Source: Luteimicrobium subarcticum (lineage in GTDB: Bacteria; Actinomycetota; Actinomycetes; Actinomycetales; Cellulomonadaceae). Taken from it: DNA of 64,000 nucleotides. The notes beneath the pieces were generated by a model. It did no database searches. It was not told where the DNA came from and worked only from the letters and a program-made list of their open reading frames with translations. Shown in pieces: positions 35,053-44,563 of the stretch. The position numbers and the translations under genes are program-made. How positions within the stretch are numbered: the stretch's first letter is position 1; each line of letters opens with the position of its first letter. The DNA is taken from NCBI RefSeq assembly GCF_002798015.1, contig NZ_PGTZ01000006.1:1-64000 (forward strand). The letters are read 5' to 3'.

Positions 35053-36381
35053 TCAGTCGGCGAAGCGTGCGCGGACGGCCTCGCCGTGCGCCGGGAGGTC
35101 CTCGGCGCCCGCGACCGCGACGATCCGGTCGGCGAGCGCGCCCAGCGCCTCGCGGTCGTACTCGACGACCTGCACGGCCCGGACGAACGAGTGGACGCCG
35201 AGACCGCTCGACGAGTGCGCCGCACCGCCCGTGGGCAGCACGTGGTTGGAGCCCGCCATGTAGTCACCGAGCGAGACCGGCGCATAGGGACCGACGAAGA
35301 TCGCCCCGGCGCTCGTCACGCGGTCGGCCCACGACGCGGCGTCCGCCGTCTGGATCTCGAGGTGCTCGGCGCCGTACGCGTCGACGACGGCCAGACCCTG
35401 CTCGAGGTCGTCGACCAGGACGACGGCCGACTGCGGACCCGCGAGCGCCTCGGCGACGCGCTCCGCGTGCTTGGTGTGCGCTGCACGCTGGGCGACGCGC
35501 TCCTCGACGGCGTCCGCGAGGACCGTCGACGGCGTCACGAGGACCGCGGCCGCCATGGGGTCGTGCTCGGCCTGGCTCACGAGGTCGGCGGCGACGTGGT
35601 CGGGGTCGGCGGTGTCGTCGGCGAGGACCGCGATCTCCGTCGGGCCGGCCTCGGAGTCGATGCCGACCACACCGCGCACCAGGCGCTTCGCGGCGGCGAC
35701 GTACACGTTGCCGGGACCGGTGATGACGTCGACCGGCTCGCACAGGACGTCGCCGTCCTGCGGCTCGGACCCGGCGGCACCGTAGGCGAGCATCGCGACG
35801 GCCTGCGCGCCGCCGACCGCGTAGACCTCGTCGACGCCGAGGAGGGCGCACGCCGCGAGAACCGTGGGGTGCGGCAGCCCGTCCGCGTCACGCTGCGGCG
35901 GCGACGTCACGACGAGCTCGGCCACACCGGCCTCCTGGGCCGCGACCGCGTTCATGACGACCGTCGAGGGGTACACCGCGAGGCCCCCCGGCACGTAGAG
36001 GCCGACGCGGCGGACGGGGATCCACCGCTGCCGGACCCGGGCGCCCGGTGCGAGCTCGACGACCCCGTCGACAGGACGCTGCGCGGCGTGCACAGCACGC
36101 ACGCGGCGGATCGCCTCCTCCAGGCCCGCGCGGACGGTTGGGTCCAGGCCGGCGAGCGCCGCGGAGAGGGCGGCGGCCGGGACGCGCAGGTGCTCGGGGC
36201 GCACCCCGTCGAACCGTTCGGCGAGGTCGCGCAGCGCGGCGGCACCGTGTGCCCTGACGTCGGTGATGATCGGCGCGACGCGCTCGGCCGCGTCCTCGAC
36301 GCGGACCTCGGCTCGCGGCATCGCAGCAGCGAGCTCGCGGCGGGACAGGGTGCGACCACGCAGGTCGAGGCGGGAGATCAC
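35053..36381 (-). CDS. hisD: Histidinol dehydrogenase
   Basis: The zinc- and NAD-dependent enzyme that makes histidine from histidinol. [12 protein letters not shown] near 191-202, [14 protein letters not shown] and [16 protein letters not shown] are the central signatures. AEHDPMAAA and GLGVHSFVR supply metal and catalytic histidines. The protein is 442 residues. The GTG at 36381 lies 6 nt after TACGAT, so a leaderless mRNA is likely. It is separated from hisC by the helicase and Rieske genes, an interruption of the usual hisDCB order. Confidence 0.95.
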   Translation of the reverse strand: MISRLDLRGRTLSRRELAAAMPRAEVRVEDAAERVAPIITDVRAHGAAALRDLAERFDGVRPEHLRVPAAALSAALAGLDPTVRAGLEEAIRRVRAVHAAQRPVDGVVELAPGARVRQRWIPVRRVGLYVPGGLAVYPSTVVMNAVAAQEAGVAELVVTSPPQRDADGLPHPTVLAACALLGVDEVYAVGGAQAVAMLAYGAAGSEPQDGDVLCEPVDVITGPGNVYVAAAKRLVRGVVGIDSEAGPTEIAVLADDTADPDHVAADLVSQAEHDPMAAAVLVTPSTVLADAVEERVAQRAAHTKHAERVAEALAGPQSAVVLVDDLEQGLAVVDAYGAEHLEIQTADAASWADRVTSAGAIFVGPYAPVSLGDYMAGSNHVLPTGGAAHSSSGLGVHSFVRAVQVVEYDREALGALADRIVAVAGAEDLPAHGEAVRARFAD

Positions 36382-36387
36382 ACGTCC

Positions 36388-36393
36388 ATCGTA
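36388..36393 (-). promoter_or_regulatory. Leaderless -10 of hisD
   Basis: TACGAT on the minus strand with 6 nt to the GTG. The gap to the divergent S4 gene is 114 bp and holds both promoters. Confidence 0.55.
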
Positions 36394-36483
36394 GGCAACC
36401 GTGGACCGGCCCGGCCCGACCTTTTCACCGACCGGACGCCGGGCGCTCGACGGGCGCCCGACGGGCTACGGCCACCGGTGCGG

Positions 36484-36489
36484 GATGAT
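36484..36489 (+). promoter_or_regulatory. Leaderless -10 of the S4 gene
   Basis: GATGAT followed by GGGCGC and the ATG at 36496. The first base deviates from TAnnnT, so this is a weaker member of the pattern. Confidence 0.4.
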
Positions 36490-36495
36490 GGGCGC

Positions 36496-36741
36496 ATGAG
36501 CTCCCCCGACATCGTGCCGATCTCCGACGACGAGATCCGCCTGGGCCAGTTCCTCAAGCTCGCCGGCCTGGCCGAGTCGGGCGCCGAGGCCCGCGAGCTG
36601 GTGGCCGAGGGCGAGGTCAGCGTGAACGGCGAGGTCGACACCCGCCGCGGGCGCCGGCTCGTGGTCGGCGACGTCGTGCGGGTGGACCTGCCCCAGGGCG
36701 CGGCGCACGCCCAGGTCGGCAGCGCGGGCACCGCCGACTGA
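36496..36741 (+). CDS. Small S4-domain RNA-binding protein
   Basis: 81 residues made of one S4 domain: IRLGQFLKLAGLAESGAEAR then LVAEGEVSVNGEVDTRRGRR and VVGDVVRVD. This is the YaaA/RlbA-type small RNA-binding family, often linked to ribosomes or rRNA. The exact target is unknown. It is divergent from hisD and ends 18 bp from a convergent PPOX gene. Confidence 0.85.
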   Translation: MSSPDIVPISDDEIRLGQFLKLAGLAESGAEARELVAEGEVSVNGEVDTRRGRRLVVGDVVRVDLPQGAAHAQVGSAGTAD

Positions 36742-36759
36742 GCCCTCCGGGCCTGCCTC

Positions 36760-37167
36760 TCAGCCGGCCATGTACGTCGAGCACATCACCTTGTCGACCG
36801 TGAGACGCAGGACGACCCGGTCCGGGTTCGGCTCGAGCGCGCGGTAGCGGCGCCCGTACCGCGCGACCGCGTCCGCGACCTCGTCGGCGTCGTCGACGAT
36901 CTCCGCCGTCCCCTCGAGCGTGATCCACCGGCCGCCCTCCACCTGGCACACGGACACCCGCGGTGCGCGGCCCTCGTCACGCTCCCGCTGGACGTTGCGC
37001 GCCTTGACCGAGGCACGGTTCGTCGTGATGCGGACCGCTCCCGCGCCGTCGTCCCACGTGAACGCGACGGGCACGACGTGCGGCGAGCCGTCGGCACGCA
37101 GGGTGGTGAGGGTCGCGAGGTGGCGCTCGGTGACGAAGACGCGCTGCTCGGGGTTGAGGTGGACCAC
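36760..37167 (-). CDS. PPOX-fold, probable F420-dependent oxidoreductase
   Basis: 135 residues with the split beta-barrel of pyridoxamine-phosphate-oxidase-like proteins: LATLTTLRADGSPHVVPVAF, AVRITTNRASVKARNVQRE and RWITLEGTAEIVDD. The pattern is that of the actinobacterial Rv1155-type group, which binds F420. The substrate is unknown. The GTG at 37167 lies 6 nt after TAGGAT (37179-37174), again a leaderless layout. Confidence 0.82.
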   Translation of the reverse strand: MVHLNPEQRVFVTERHLATLTTLRADGSPHVVPVAFTWDDGAGAVRITTNRASVKARNVQRERDEGRAPRVSVCQVEGGRWITLEGTAEIVDDADEVADAVARYGRRYRALEPNPDRVVLRLTVDKVMCSTYMAG

Positions 37168-37258
37168 CCCACGATCCTAGGAGACCGGTGCGTGTCCCGG
37201 CGTGTACGGGAGGCCCGGGTCGGGGCGATCCCTCATAGCCGCGGGAGGGGTCCGGGGC

Positions 37259-37264
37259 TAGCGT
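37259..37264 (+). promoter_or_regulatory. -10 box of the chitinase gene
   Basis: TAGCGT, with predicted start near 37271 and a leader of about 27 nt that carries GGAGGTGA before the ATG. Unlike its neighbours, this gene has a conventional leader. No operator-like palindrome was recognised between 37168 and 37258. Confidence 0.5.
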
Positions 37265-37297
37265 CCGAGGCGTCCCCACTACCCCCGGAGGTGAGCG

Positions 37298-38683
37298 ATG
37301 ACCGCACGACGCCGTGCGACCGCGCTGCTCGCGGGCATCGCCGTCGCGGCGACCGCGAGCCTGGCTCTGACCCCTGTCCTTCTCGCCCAGACGGCGGGTG
37401 CGGCCACCACGTGCGCCGCCCTGACCTGGACCGAGGGCTCCACCTACACGGCCGGCACCCAGGTGACGTACGCCGGCCACACCTACACCGCGCTCGTGAC
37501 GCACACCGCGTACGTCGGGGCGGGCTGGACGCCGTCGTCGACGCCGTCGCTCTGGAAGGACGGCGGGGCCTGCACGGGCACTCCGACGTCCACGCCCACG
37601 TCCACCCCCACGGCGACGCCGACCGTCACGCCGACGAAGACCGCCACCCCGACGGCGACCCCCACCGTCACACCGACGGTCACCCCGACCGTGACGCCCA
37701 CCCCGACCCAGACGTCGACGACGCCTGCCGGGTGCGGCCAGCAGCAGCGGCCGACGGGCAAGGTGCTCCAGGGCTACTGGGAGAACTGGGACGGTGCGTC
37801 CAACGGCGTCCACCCGGGCCTCGGCTGGATCCCGATCACCGACTCCCGGATCGCCCAGCACGGCTACAACGTCGTCACGCTCGCGTTCCCCGTGATCCGG
37901 TCCGACGGCACGGCCCTGTGGGAGGACGGCATGGACACCGGCGTCAAGGTGCCCACCCCGGGCGAGATGTGCCAGGCGAAGGCGCAGGGCAAGACGCTCC
38001 TCATGTCGATCGGCGGCGCCACCGCCGGGATCGACCTCAGCTCGAGCACCGTGGCCGACAAGTTCGTCGCAACGATCGTCGCGATCCTCCAGGCGAACCA
38101 CTTCGACGGCATCGACATCGACATCGAGACCGGTCTGTCGGGCAGCGGGAGCATCTCGACGCTCTCGACGTCGCAGGCGAACCTCATCCGGATCATCGAC
38201 GGCGTGCTCGCGAAGATGCCCGCCGGCTTCGGCCTGACGATGGCGCCCGAGACCGCGTACGTCACCGGCGGCTCGGTCACCTACGGCTCGATCTGGGGGT
38301 CGTACCTGCCGATCATCAAGAAGTACGTCGACAACGGCCGCCTGTGGTGGCTCAACATGCAGTACTACAACGGGTCGATGTACGGCTGCTCGGGCGACTC
38401 GTACAACGCGGGGACCGTCCAGGGGTTCACCGCCCAGACGACGTGCCTCAACAACGGCCTGACGATCCAGGGCACCACGATCAAGGTCCCGTACGACAAG
38501 CAGGTCCCGGGGCTGCCCGCGCAGTCGGGCGCCGGCGGCGGGTACATGGCGCCGTCGCTCGTCTCCCAGTCGTGGAACGCGTTCAGCGGCCAGCTCAAGG
38601 GCCTCATGACGTGGTCGGTCAACTGGGACGGCTCGAAGAGCTGGACGTTCGGGGACAACGTCAAGTCCCTCGAGGGCCGCTGA
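37298..38683 (+). CDS. Secreted GH18 chitinase with CBM5/12 domain
   Basis: 461 residues. A signal peptide of about 35 residues (RRR, hydrophobic core, AGA-ATT cleavage) is followed by a chitin-binding CBM5/12 module (WTEGSTYTAGTQVTYAGHTY, near 44-63). A Thr/Pro linker spans about 93-143. The GH18 catalytic domain has FDGIDIDIE, the DxxDxDxE active site, near 267-275. It is expected to cut chitin outside the cell. The linker is built of imperfect TPT repeats. It is the only secreted catabolic enzyme in an otherwise housekeeping segment. GGAGGTGA gives a strong ribosome-binding site. Confidence 0.93.
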   Translation: MTARRRATALLAGIAVAATASLALTPVLLAQTAGAATTCAALTWTEGSTYTAGTQVTYAGHTYTALVTHTAYVGAGWTPSSTPSLWKDGGACTGTPTSTPTSTPTATPTVTPTKTATPTATPTVTPTVTPTVTPTPTQTSTTPAGCGQQQRPTGKVLQGYWENWDGASNGVHPGLGWIPITDSRIAQHGYNVVTLAFPVIRSDGTALWEDGMDTGVKVPTPGEMCQAKAQGKTLLMSIGGATAGIDLSSSTVADKFVATIVAILQANHFDGIDIDIETGLSGSGSISTLSTSQANLIRIIDGVLAKMPAGFGLTMAPETAYVTGGSVTYGSIWGSYLPIIKKYVDNGRLWWLNMQYYNGSMYGCSGDSYNAGTVQGFTAQTTCLNNGLTIQGTTIKVPYDKQVPGLPAQSGAGGGYMAPSLVSQSWNAFSGQLKGLMTWSVNWDGSKSWTFGDNVKSLEGR

Positions 38684-38706
38684 CGGTCACCTGAACCTAG
38701 AAACAC

Positions 38707-38745
38707 CGGCGGGGCCCGGGAGCCGACGGCTCCCGGGCCCCGCCG
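38707..38745. terminator. Bidirectional terminator, chitinase/dnaE
   Basis: GGCGGGGCCCGGGAGCC (38708-38724) pairs perfectly with 38728-38744 around a 3-nt loop, plus an outer C-G pair. It lies between the chitinase stop and the dnaE stop and can serve both strands. Confidence 0.9.
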
Positions 38746-38751
38746 CCGTCG

Positions 38752-41700
38752 TCACGTCAGGCAGCTCGGTCCGAGCAGCGCCTTGAGGTCACCGAACAGC
38801 GCGGGGCTGCGCTCGACGCGCAGCGTGTCTTCCAGCCGCATCACCGTGGCGCGACCGGGCGCCGTCAGCTTGAGGTGCACCTCGCTCGTGCCCGGGTGCG
38901 TCGTGAGGATCTCCCGCAGGCGCTCGACCATCGGCTGCGTGCAGCGCGCCGACGGCACCACGACGGTCACGGGCGCGTCCGCGGACGCCGACACGTCGGG
39001 CAGCGAGACCTCCATGGCCTGGAGCTGCATGGTGTCGTCGCGCCGCCGCAGCCGGCCCCTCAGGGCGACGACGGTGTCTTCGGCGAGGATCGTCGAGTAG
39101 GCGAGGTACGTCTCGCCGAAGAAGTTGACCTCGATCCCGCCTTCGAGGTCCTCGACGGTGACGGACGCCCACGGGTTGCCCGACTTGGACCAGCGGTGCT
39201 GGACGTTCGTCAGCAGGCCCGCGATGGTCACGACCGAGCCGTCGGCCCGTTCCTCGTCGGCCAGGAGCGTCGCCACGGTGGTCTCCGCGGCTCGGGCGAG
39301 GACGTGCTCCAGGCCGGACAGCGGGTGGTCGGACACGTACAGGCCGAGCATCTCGCGCTCGAACCCGAGCCGCTGCTTCTTGTCCCAGTCGGGCAGGTCG
39401 GGGACCTCGACGCTGAACCCGATGTTCGCGTCCCCGTCACCACCGAAGTCGGCGAACAGGTCGAACTGCCCCTCGGCCTCCTTGCGCTTGACCGAGATCA
39501 CCGAGTCCACGGCCATCTCGTGGATCGCGAGGAGCGACCGGCGCGTGTGGCCGAGGGAGTCGAAGGCCCCGGCCTTGACGAGCGACTCGATGGTCCGCTT
39601 GTTGCAGACCACCGCGGGCACCTTGTCGAGGAAGTCGGTGAAGGAGACGAACTCCCCCTTGGCCTCACGGGCCGCGACGATCGCGTCGACGACGTTCGCA
39701 CCGACGTTGCGCACCGCCGTGAGCCCGAAGCGGATGTCCTGGCCGACGGCGGTGAAGTTCGCGGCCGAGGAGTTCACGTCGGGCGGGAGGACCGTGATGC
39801 CGAGGCGGCGGCACTCCGACAGGTACAGGGCCGACTTGTCCTTGTCGGCCTTGACCGAGGTGAGCAGCGCGGCCATGTACTCGGTCGGGTAGTTCGCCTT
39901 GAGGTACGCCGTCCAGTACGTCACCACGCCGTATGCCGCGGAGTGCGACTTGTTGAACGCGTAGTCGGCGAACGGGACGAGGATCTCCCAGAGCGTCTTG
40001 ACCGCGGCGGTCGAGAAACCGCGCTCGTTCATGCCGGCCTCGAACCCGGCGTACTGCTTGTCGAGCTCGGCCTTCTTCTTCTTGCCCATCGCGCGGCGCA
40101 TGTTGTCGGCCGCGCCGAGCGAGAACCCGGCGAGCACCTGGGCGATCGCCATGACCTGCTCCTGGTAGACGATCAGGCCGTACGTCTCCCCCAGGACCGG
40201 CTCGAGCGCCTCGGCGAGCTCCGGGTGGATCGGCTCGATCGGCTGCCGGCCGTTCTTGCGGTGGGCGTACTTGTTGTGCGAGTCGGCGCCCATCGGACCC
40301 GGGCGGTAGAGCGCCGAGACGGCCGTGATGTCGGCGAACACGTCGGGCTGCATCGAGCGCAGCAGGGCGCGCATGCCACTGCCGTCGAGCTGGAACACGC
40401 CCAGGGTGTCGCCGCGCCCCATGAGCTCGTAGGTGGGCCGGTCGTCGAACGGCAGGTCTTCGAGGACGAGCTCGAAGCCCCGGTTCGCGCGGATGTTCTC
40501 GACGGCGTCGTCGAGCGTGTGGAGGTTGGACAGACCGAGGAAGTCCATCTTGACGAGGCCGAGGGCCTCGCACATCGGGTACTCGAACTGCGTGATGACC
40601 TGGCCGTCGCCCTTGGGGTCCATGATCGGGACGACGTCGATGATGGGCTCGCTCGCCATGATGACGCCCGCGGCGTGCACGCCGGTCTGCCGGATCTGGC
40701 CCTCGAGCCCGAGCGCCGTCTGGTAGATCCGCTGCACGTTCGGGTCGGTGTCGTGCAGCGTGCGGAACTCCTGCGCCTCGGCGTAGCGCGGGTCGTTCTC
40801 GTCGAACACGGCCTTGAGCTTGATCGACTTGCCCATGACGTCCGGCGGGAGCGCCTTGGTGATCTTGTCGCCCGTGGAGAAGTCGTACTCGAGGATGCGG
40901 GCCGCGTCCTTAATCGCGGCCTTCGCCTTGATCCGGCCGAACGTCGCGATCTGCGCGACGCGCTCCGCGCCGTACTTCGCGGTGACGTACGCGATGACCT
41001 CGCCGCGGCGGTGGTCGTCGAAGTCGATGTCGAAGTCGGGCATCGACGGGCGCTCCGGGTTGAGGAAGCGCTCGAAGAACAGGCCGTGCTCGATCGGGTC
41101 GAGATCCGTGATCGCGAGCGCGTACGCGGCGATCGACCCGGCGCCCGAACCACGGCCGGGCCCGACGCGGATGCCGTTGCGCTTGGACCACTGGATGAAG
41201 TCCGCGACCACGAGGTAGTAGCCGCAGTACCCCTTCTGCGCGACGACGCCCAGCTCCATCTCGACACGCTCGCGGACCACCTCGTCCAGCATGTCGCCCG
41301 GGTAGCGGGCCTCGATGCCCCGCCAGACCTCCTTGCGGAACCAGCTCTCCTCGGTCTCGCCCGCCGGGATGTCGGCGCGGGCCATGTACCCGCCCGTCGA
41401 CTCGACGAACTCGACGTCGCAGCGCTCCGCGATCTCGAGCGTGTTGTCGCACGCCTCGAGGAGGTCCTGACCGCCCCACAGCTCGCGCATCTCGCGTGCC
41501 GACTTGATGTAGTAGCCGCTGCCCTCGAACGCGAACCGCTTGCCGCCCTGCGCGTACGTGGGCTCCGAGAGCCGGCTGCCCGAGTTGACGCACAGCAGCG
41601 CCTCTTGTGCGCTCGCGTCCTCCGGGTTGTTGTAGTGCGAGTCGTTCGTGGCGATCGGCTTGATGCCGAGCTCCTTGCCGAGCCGGAGCAGGTCGTCGCG

Positions 41701-42327
41701 GACGCGCTTCTCGATGCTGATGCCGTGGTCCATCAGCTCGAGGTAGACGTTGTCGCGACCGAAGATGTCCTGCAGCTCACCGGCCTCGCGCAGCGCCTCG
41801 TCCCACTGCCCCAGACGGAGCCGCGTCTGCACCGCGCCGCTCGGGCAGCCCGTCGAGACGATGAGGCCCTTCGCGTACGTGGACAGAAGCTCCTTGTCCA
41901 TCCGGGGCTTGTAGAAGTACCCCTCGAGGCTCGCGCGCGACGACAGCCGGAAGAGGTTGTGCATGCCCTCCGTGGTCTCCGACCACATCGTCAGGTGGGT
42001 GTACGCGCCACCGCCCGAGACGTCGTCGCCGCCCTCCTCGGCCGTCTCGCCGCGCCCCCAGCGCACCCGGGTACGGTCGCCGCGCGCCGTGCCCGGCGTG
42101 ACGTACGCCTCGATGCCGATGATCGGCTTGACCCCGGCGTTCTTCGCCTTCGAGTAGAAGTCGTACGCGCCGTGCAGGTTGCCGTGGTCCGTCATCGCGA
42201 TGGCCGACATGCCCTGCTCGCTCACGCGGGCGAACAGGCCGTCCAGCAGCGAGGCCCCGTCGAGCATCGAGTACTCGGTGTGCACGTGCAGGTGGGTGAA
42301 GTCCTCGGTCGAGGTGGCAGACGGCAT
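38752..42327 (-). CDS. dnaE: DNA polymerase III alpha subunit
   Basis: The replicative polymerase, 1191 residues, DnaE1 type. The N-terminal PHP domain begins THLHVHTEYSMLDG at 11-24. The palm active site includes PDFDIDFDD at 430-438 with catalytic aspartates at 431 and 433. A tandem helix-hairpin-helix and beta-binding region follow. An OB-fold (VVTIAGLLTNVQHRW) and a C-terminal tail complete it. The ATG at 42327 lies 7 nt after TAGACT, so this essential message is probably leaderless. Confidence 0.97.
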   Translation of the reverse strand: MPSATSTEDFTHLHVHTEYSMLDGASLLDGLFARVSEQGMSAIAMTDHGNLHGAYDFYSKAKNAGVKPIIGIEAYVTPGTARGDRTRVRWGRGETAEEGGDDVSGGGAYTHLTMWSETTEGMHNLFRLSSRASLEGYFYKPRMDKELLSTYAKGLIVSTGCPSGAVQTRLRLGQWDEALREAGELQDIFGRDNVYLELMDHGISIEKRVRDDLLRLGKELGIKPIATNDSHYNNPEDASAQEALLCVNSGSRLSEPTYAQGGKRFAFEGSGYYIKSAREMRELWGGQDLLEACDNTLEIAERCDVEFVESTGGYMARADIPAGETEESWFRKEVWRGIEARYPGDMLDEVVRERVEMELGVVAQKGYCGYYLVVADFIQWSKRNGIRVGPGRGSGAGSIAAYALAITDLDPIEHGLFFERFLNPERPSMPDFDIDFDDHRRGEVIAYVTAKYGAERVAQIATFGRIKAKAAIKDAARILEYDFSTGDKITKALPPDVMGKSIKLKAVFDENDPRYAEAQEFRTLHDTDPNVQRIYQTALGLEGQIRQTGVHAAGVIMASEPIIDVVPIMDPKGDGQVITQFEYPMCEALGLVKMDFLGLSNLHTLDDAVENIRANRGFELVLEDLPFDDRPTYELMGRGDTLGVFQLDGSGMRALLRSMQPDVFADITAVSALYRPGPMGADSHNKYAHRKNGRQPIEPIHPELAEALEPVLGETYGLIVYQEQVMAIAQVLAGFSLGAADNMRRAMGKKKKAELDKQYAGFEAGMNERGFSTAAVKTLWEILVPFADYAFNKSHSAAYGVVTYWTAYLKANYPTEYMAALLTSVKADKDKSALYLSECRRLGITVLPPDVNSSAANFTAVGQDIRFGLTAVRNVGANVVDAIVAAREAKGEFVSFTDFLDKVPAVVCNKRTIESLVKAGAFDSLGHTRRSLLAIHEMAVDSVISVKRKEAEGQFDLFADFGGDGDANIGFSVEVPDLPDWDKKQRLGFEREMLGLYVSDHPLSGLEHVLARAAETTVATLLADEERADGSVVTIAGLLTNVQHRWSKSGNPWASVTVEDLEGGIEVNFFGETYLAYSTILAEDTVVALRGRLRRRDDTMQLQAMEVSLPDVSASADAPVTVVVPSARCTQPMVERLREILTTHPGTSEVHLKLTAPGRATVMRLEDTLRVERSPALFGDLKALLGPSCLT

Positions 42328-42334
42328 GGCCTCG

Positions 42335-42340
42335 AGTCTA
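42335..42340 (-). promoter_or_regulatory. Leaderless -10 of dnaE
   Basis: TAGACT on the minus strand, 7 nt before the ATG. The 96-bp gap to the GNAT gene upstream contains no other signal I can name. Confidence 0.6.
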
Positions 42341-42423
42341 GGTCGCCTCGCCCACAGACCTGCCCACCGAGCCGGTACGTCGACAGGCGAGCCGTGGGCG
42401 CGGCCAGCGTGCCGCACGACGGG

Positions 42424-42954
42424 TCAGGACGCGCCGAGGACCTTCGTCGCGTCGCGGTGCTCGATGCCCGCGTCGAGGTACACCGGACCGTCCACGACGT
42501 ACCCGACGCGCTCGTAGAAGCCGATCGCCTGGACCTGCGCGCTCAGCTCGGAGCGCACCGTCCCGTCGGGGCCGGCGTGCTCGGCCAACGCGAGGTCCTC
42601 GAGGGCGCGCATCAGCAGTGCGCCCACGCCCGTCCCCCGGGTCGTGCCGTCGACCGCCACGCGCCCCACGTGGACCTCGCCGACGTGCGCGGGGTCCGTG
42701 AGCAGGCGCCCGGTCGCGACGACCGCCCCGGACGCGTCACGCACGAGCACGTGCGTGGTCGTCGCGGCCGTGTCGAGCGCGTCGATCTCCTCCTCGAGCG
42801 GCACCTGCTGCTCGACGACGAAGACTCGCGTGCGCAGAGCCCACGCCTCCTCGAGTCCGGCGCGGTCGACGACCCGCTCGGCGGTGTGCCCGCGCGGGCT
42901 CACGGGCACCCGTGAGCCGTCGGCGGGCACCGCGGGACGCACCGGTGCACTCAC
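42424..42954 (-). CDS. GNAT-family N-acetyltransferase
   Basis: 176 residues. The acetyl-CoA-binding segment is [20 protein letters not shown], followed by [12 protein letters not shown], the usual C-terminal strand. [23 protein letters not shown] near the start resembles ElaA-type members. The acceptor is unknown. The GTG overlaps the stop of the pseudouridine synthase gene by 4 nt, so it ends the lspA transcript. Confidence 0.85.
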   Translation of the reverse strand: MSAPVRPAVPADGSRVPVSPRGHTAERVVDRAGLEEAWALRTRVFVVEQQVPLEEEIDALDTAATTTHVLVRDASGAVVATGRLLTDPAHVGEVHVGRVAVDGTTRGTGVGALLMRALEDLALAEHAGPDGTVRSELSAQVQAIGFYERVGYVVDGPVYLDAGIEHRDATKVLGAS

Positions 42955-43886
42955 CGCGCACCGTCCCGCACGACCTCGAGAGCGCTCGCCAGGTCGTCCG
43001 GGTACTCGCTCGTCACCTCGAGCCACTCGCCCGTGCCGGGGTGCTCGAAGCCGAGCCGCATCGCGTGCAGCCACTGGCGCTCGAGACCGACGCGCGCCGC
43101 GAGCCGCGGGTCCGCGCCGTAGGTCAGGTCGCCGACCAGCGGGTGCCGCAGCGCCGAGAAGTGCACGCGGATCTGGTGGGTGCGCCCCGTCTCCAGGTGG
43201 ACCTCGACGAGCGACGCCGACGGGAACATCTCGAGCAGCTCGTAGTGGGTGACGGACGGCTTGCCGTCGGACGTCACCGCGAACTTGTAGTCCGCGCTCG
43301 GGTGCCGGCCGATGGGCGCGTCGATCGTGCCGCTCGTGGGCTCCGGGTGCCCCTGCGCGAGCGCGTGGTACACCTTCTCGACCGTGCGCTCCTTGAACGC
43401 CCGCTTGAGGACCGTGTAGGCGTGCTCGCTCTTCGCGACGACCATCAGCCCCGAGGTCCCGACGTCGAGCCGGTGCACGATCCCCTGCCGCTCCGCGGCC
43501 CCCGACGTCGAGATGCGGTAGCCCGCCGCGACGAGCGCGCCCACCACGGTCGGGCCGGTCCAGCCCGGCGACGGGTGCGCCGCGACACCGACCGGCTTGT
43601 CGATCACCACGACGTCGTCGTCGTCGTGCACGATCCGCATCCCGGGGACGGGCTCGGCCACGACGGCGGGCGTGTCGTCCCGCTCGTCGGGCAGCTCGAC
43701 CTCGAGCCAGCCGCCCGGGAGGAGCCGGTCCGACTTGCCGAGCACCGCGCCGTCGAGCCGTACGCCGCCCGTCGCGGCGATCTCGGCCGCGCGCGTCCGG
43801 GAGATGCCCAGCATCTTCGCCAGCGCCGCGTCGACGCGCTCGCCCGCGAGCCGGTCCGGGACCGGGAACGTCCGCAGCTCCGCCAC
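42951..43886 (-). CDS. RluD-family 23S rRNA pseudouridine synthase
   Basis: 311 residues. An N-terminal S4 domain ([20 protein letters not shown]) precedes the RluA/RluD catalytic domain with [15 protein letters not shown], which holds the catalytic aspartate, and [12 protein letters not shown]. It probably modifies 23S rRNA; the exact uridines are not predictable. The GTG start has GAAGGG 7 nt upstream and lies 3 nt after lspA, the usual actinobacterial pairing. Confidence 0.92.
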   Translation of the reverse strand: MAELRTFPVPDRLAGERVDAALAKMLGISRTRAAEIAATGGVRLDGAVLGKSDRLLPGGWLEVELPDERDDTPAVVAEPVPGMRIVHDDDDVVVIDKPVGVAAHPSPGWTGPTVVGALVAAGYRISTSGAAERQGIVHRLDVGTSGLMVVAKSEHAYTVLKRAFKERTVEKVYHALAQGHPEPTSGTIDAPIGRHPSADYKFAVTSDGKPSVTHYELLEMFPSASLVEVHLETGRTHQIRVHFSALRHPLVGDLTYGADPRLAARVGLERQWLHAMRLGFEHPGTGEWLEVTSEYPDDLASALEVVRDGAR

Positions 43887-43889
43887 GCC

Positions 43890-44501
43890 TCAGCCCTTCG
43901 TGGAGGCGCCGGGACGCCCCCCGTCCATGCCGACGCCGCGCAGCGCGAGCAGGGCGATGAGGACGGCCGCGACGACGATCGCGATGTCCGCGACGTTCCC
44001 GACGAAGAAGTTCCCGTAGCCGATGAAGTCGACGACCCGCCCACGCGCGAAGCCGGGGTCGCGCAGCAGCCGGTCGATGAGGTTCCCGATCGCGCCGCCG
44101 AGCAGCAGGCCGAGCGCGATCGCCCATCCCGTGGACCGGATGCGGCGCGCCGCCCGGACGATCAGGACGACCACCACCACGACGACGAGCGTCAGCAGCC
44201 AGGTCATCCCGGTGCCGATGGACAGCGCCGCGCCCGGGTTGTAGACGAGCTGGAGGCGCAGGGCGTGGCCGAGGATCTCGTCCACGTGCCCGTCGGCGAG
44301 GTTCGTCTGCGCCCACGCCTTGCTGAGCTGGTCGACGAGCGCGACCACGACGGCGATCACCGTGAGGAGGACGACGAGCCGGCGGTCGGCTCCGGCGGGG
44401 CGCCGCGCGGGCTCGGGTGCAGCGGCATCCTGCGACTCGGACGGCAGGACGGGCGTCGCAGGGGCGTCGTCGGCGGGGGGCTGATCGGCTGGGTTCGACA
44501 T
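43890..44501 (-). CDS. lspA: Lipoprotein signal peptidase
   Basis: An aspartyl protease of the inner membrane that cuts signal peptides from lipidated prolipoproteins. Four hydrophobic segments are visible in 203 residues. The catalytic aspartates are D143 in GNLIDRL and D172 in GNVADIAIV; VYNPGAALS is conserved. About 40 extra N-terminal residues are Ala/Pro-rich. Its substrates would include the lipoproteins encoded in this window (the PBP, the Rieske protein and the small lipoprotein at 26017-26457). Confidence 0.95.
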   Translation of the reverse strand: MSNPADQPPADDAPATPVLPSESQDAAAPEPARRPAGADRRLVVLLTVIAVVVALVDQLSKAWAQTNLADGHVDEILGHALRLQLVYNPGAALSIGTGMTWLLTLVVVVVVVLIVRAARRIRSTGWAIALGLLLGGAIGNLIDRLLRDPGFARGRVVDFIGYGNFFVGNVADIAIVVAAVLIALLALRGVGMDGGRPGASTKG

Positions 44502-44563
44502 CGCCGCTCAGTGTCTCACGCGTTGGGGCGCCGAAGGCTCACCCGCGGCCGCGCCGGGACGGG

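Noticed and set aside
37574-37729. Possible CRISPR-like array in the chitinase gene
   Set aside because: The short repeats are in frame, encode Thr-Pro units and have no regular spacers.
38875-42915. A 1346-codon plus-strand frame opposite dnaE
   Set aside because: It is a codon-structure shadow of dnaE, with no recognisable domain.
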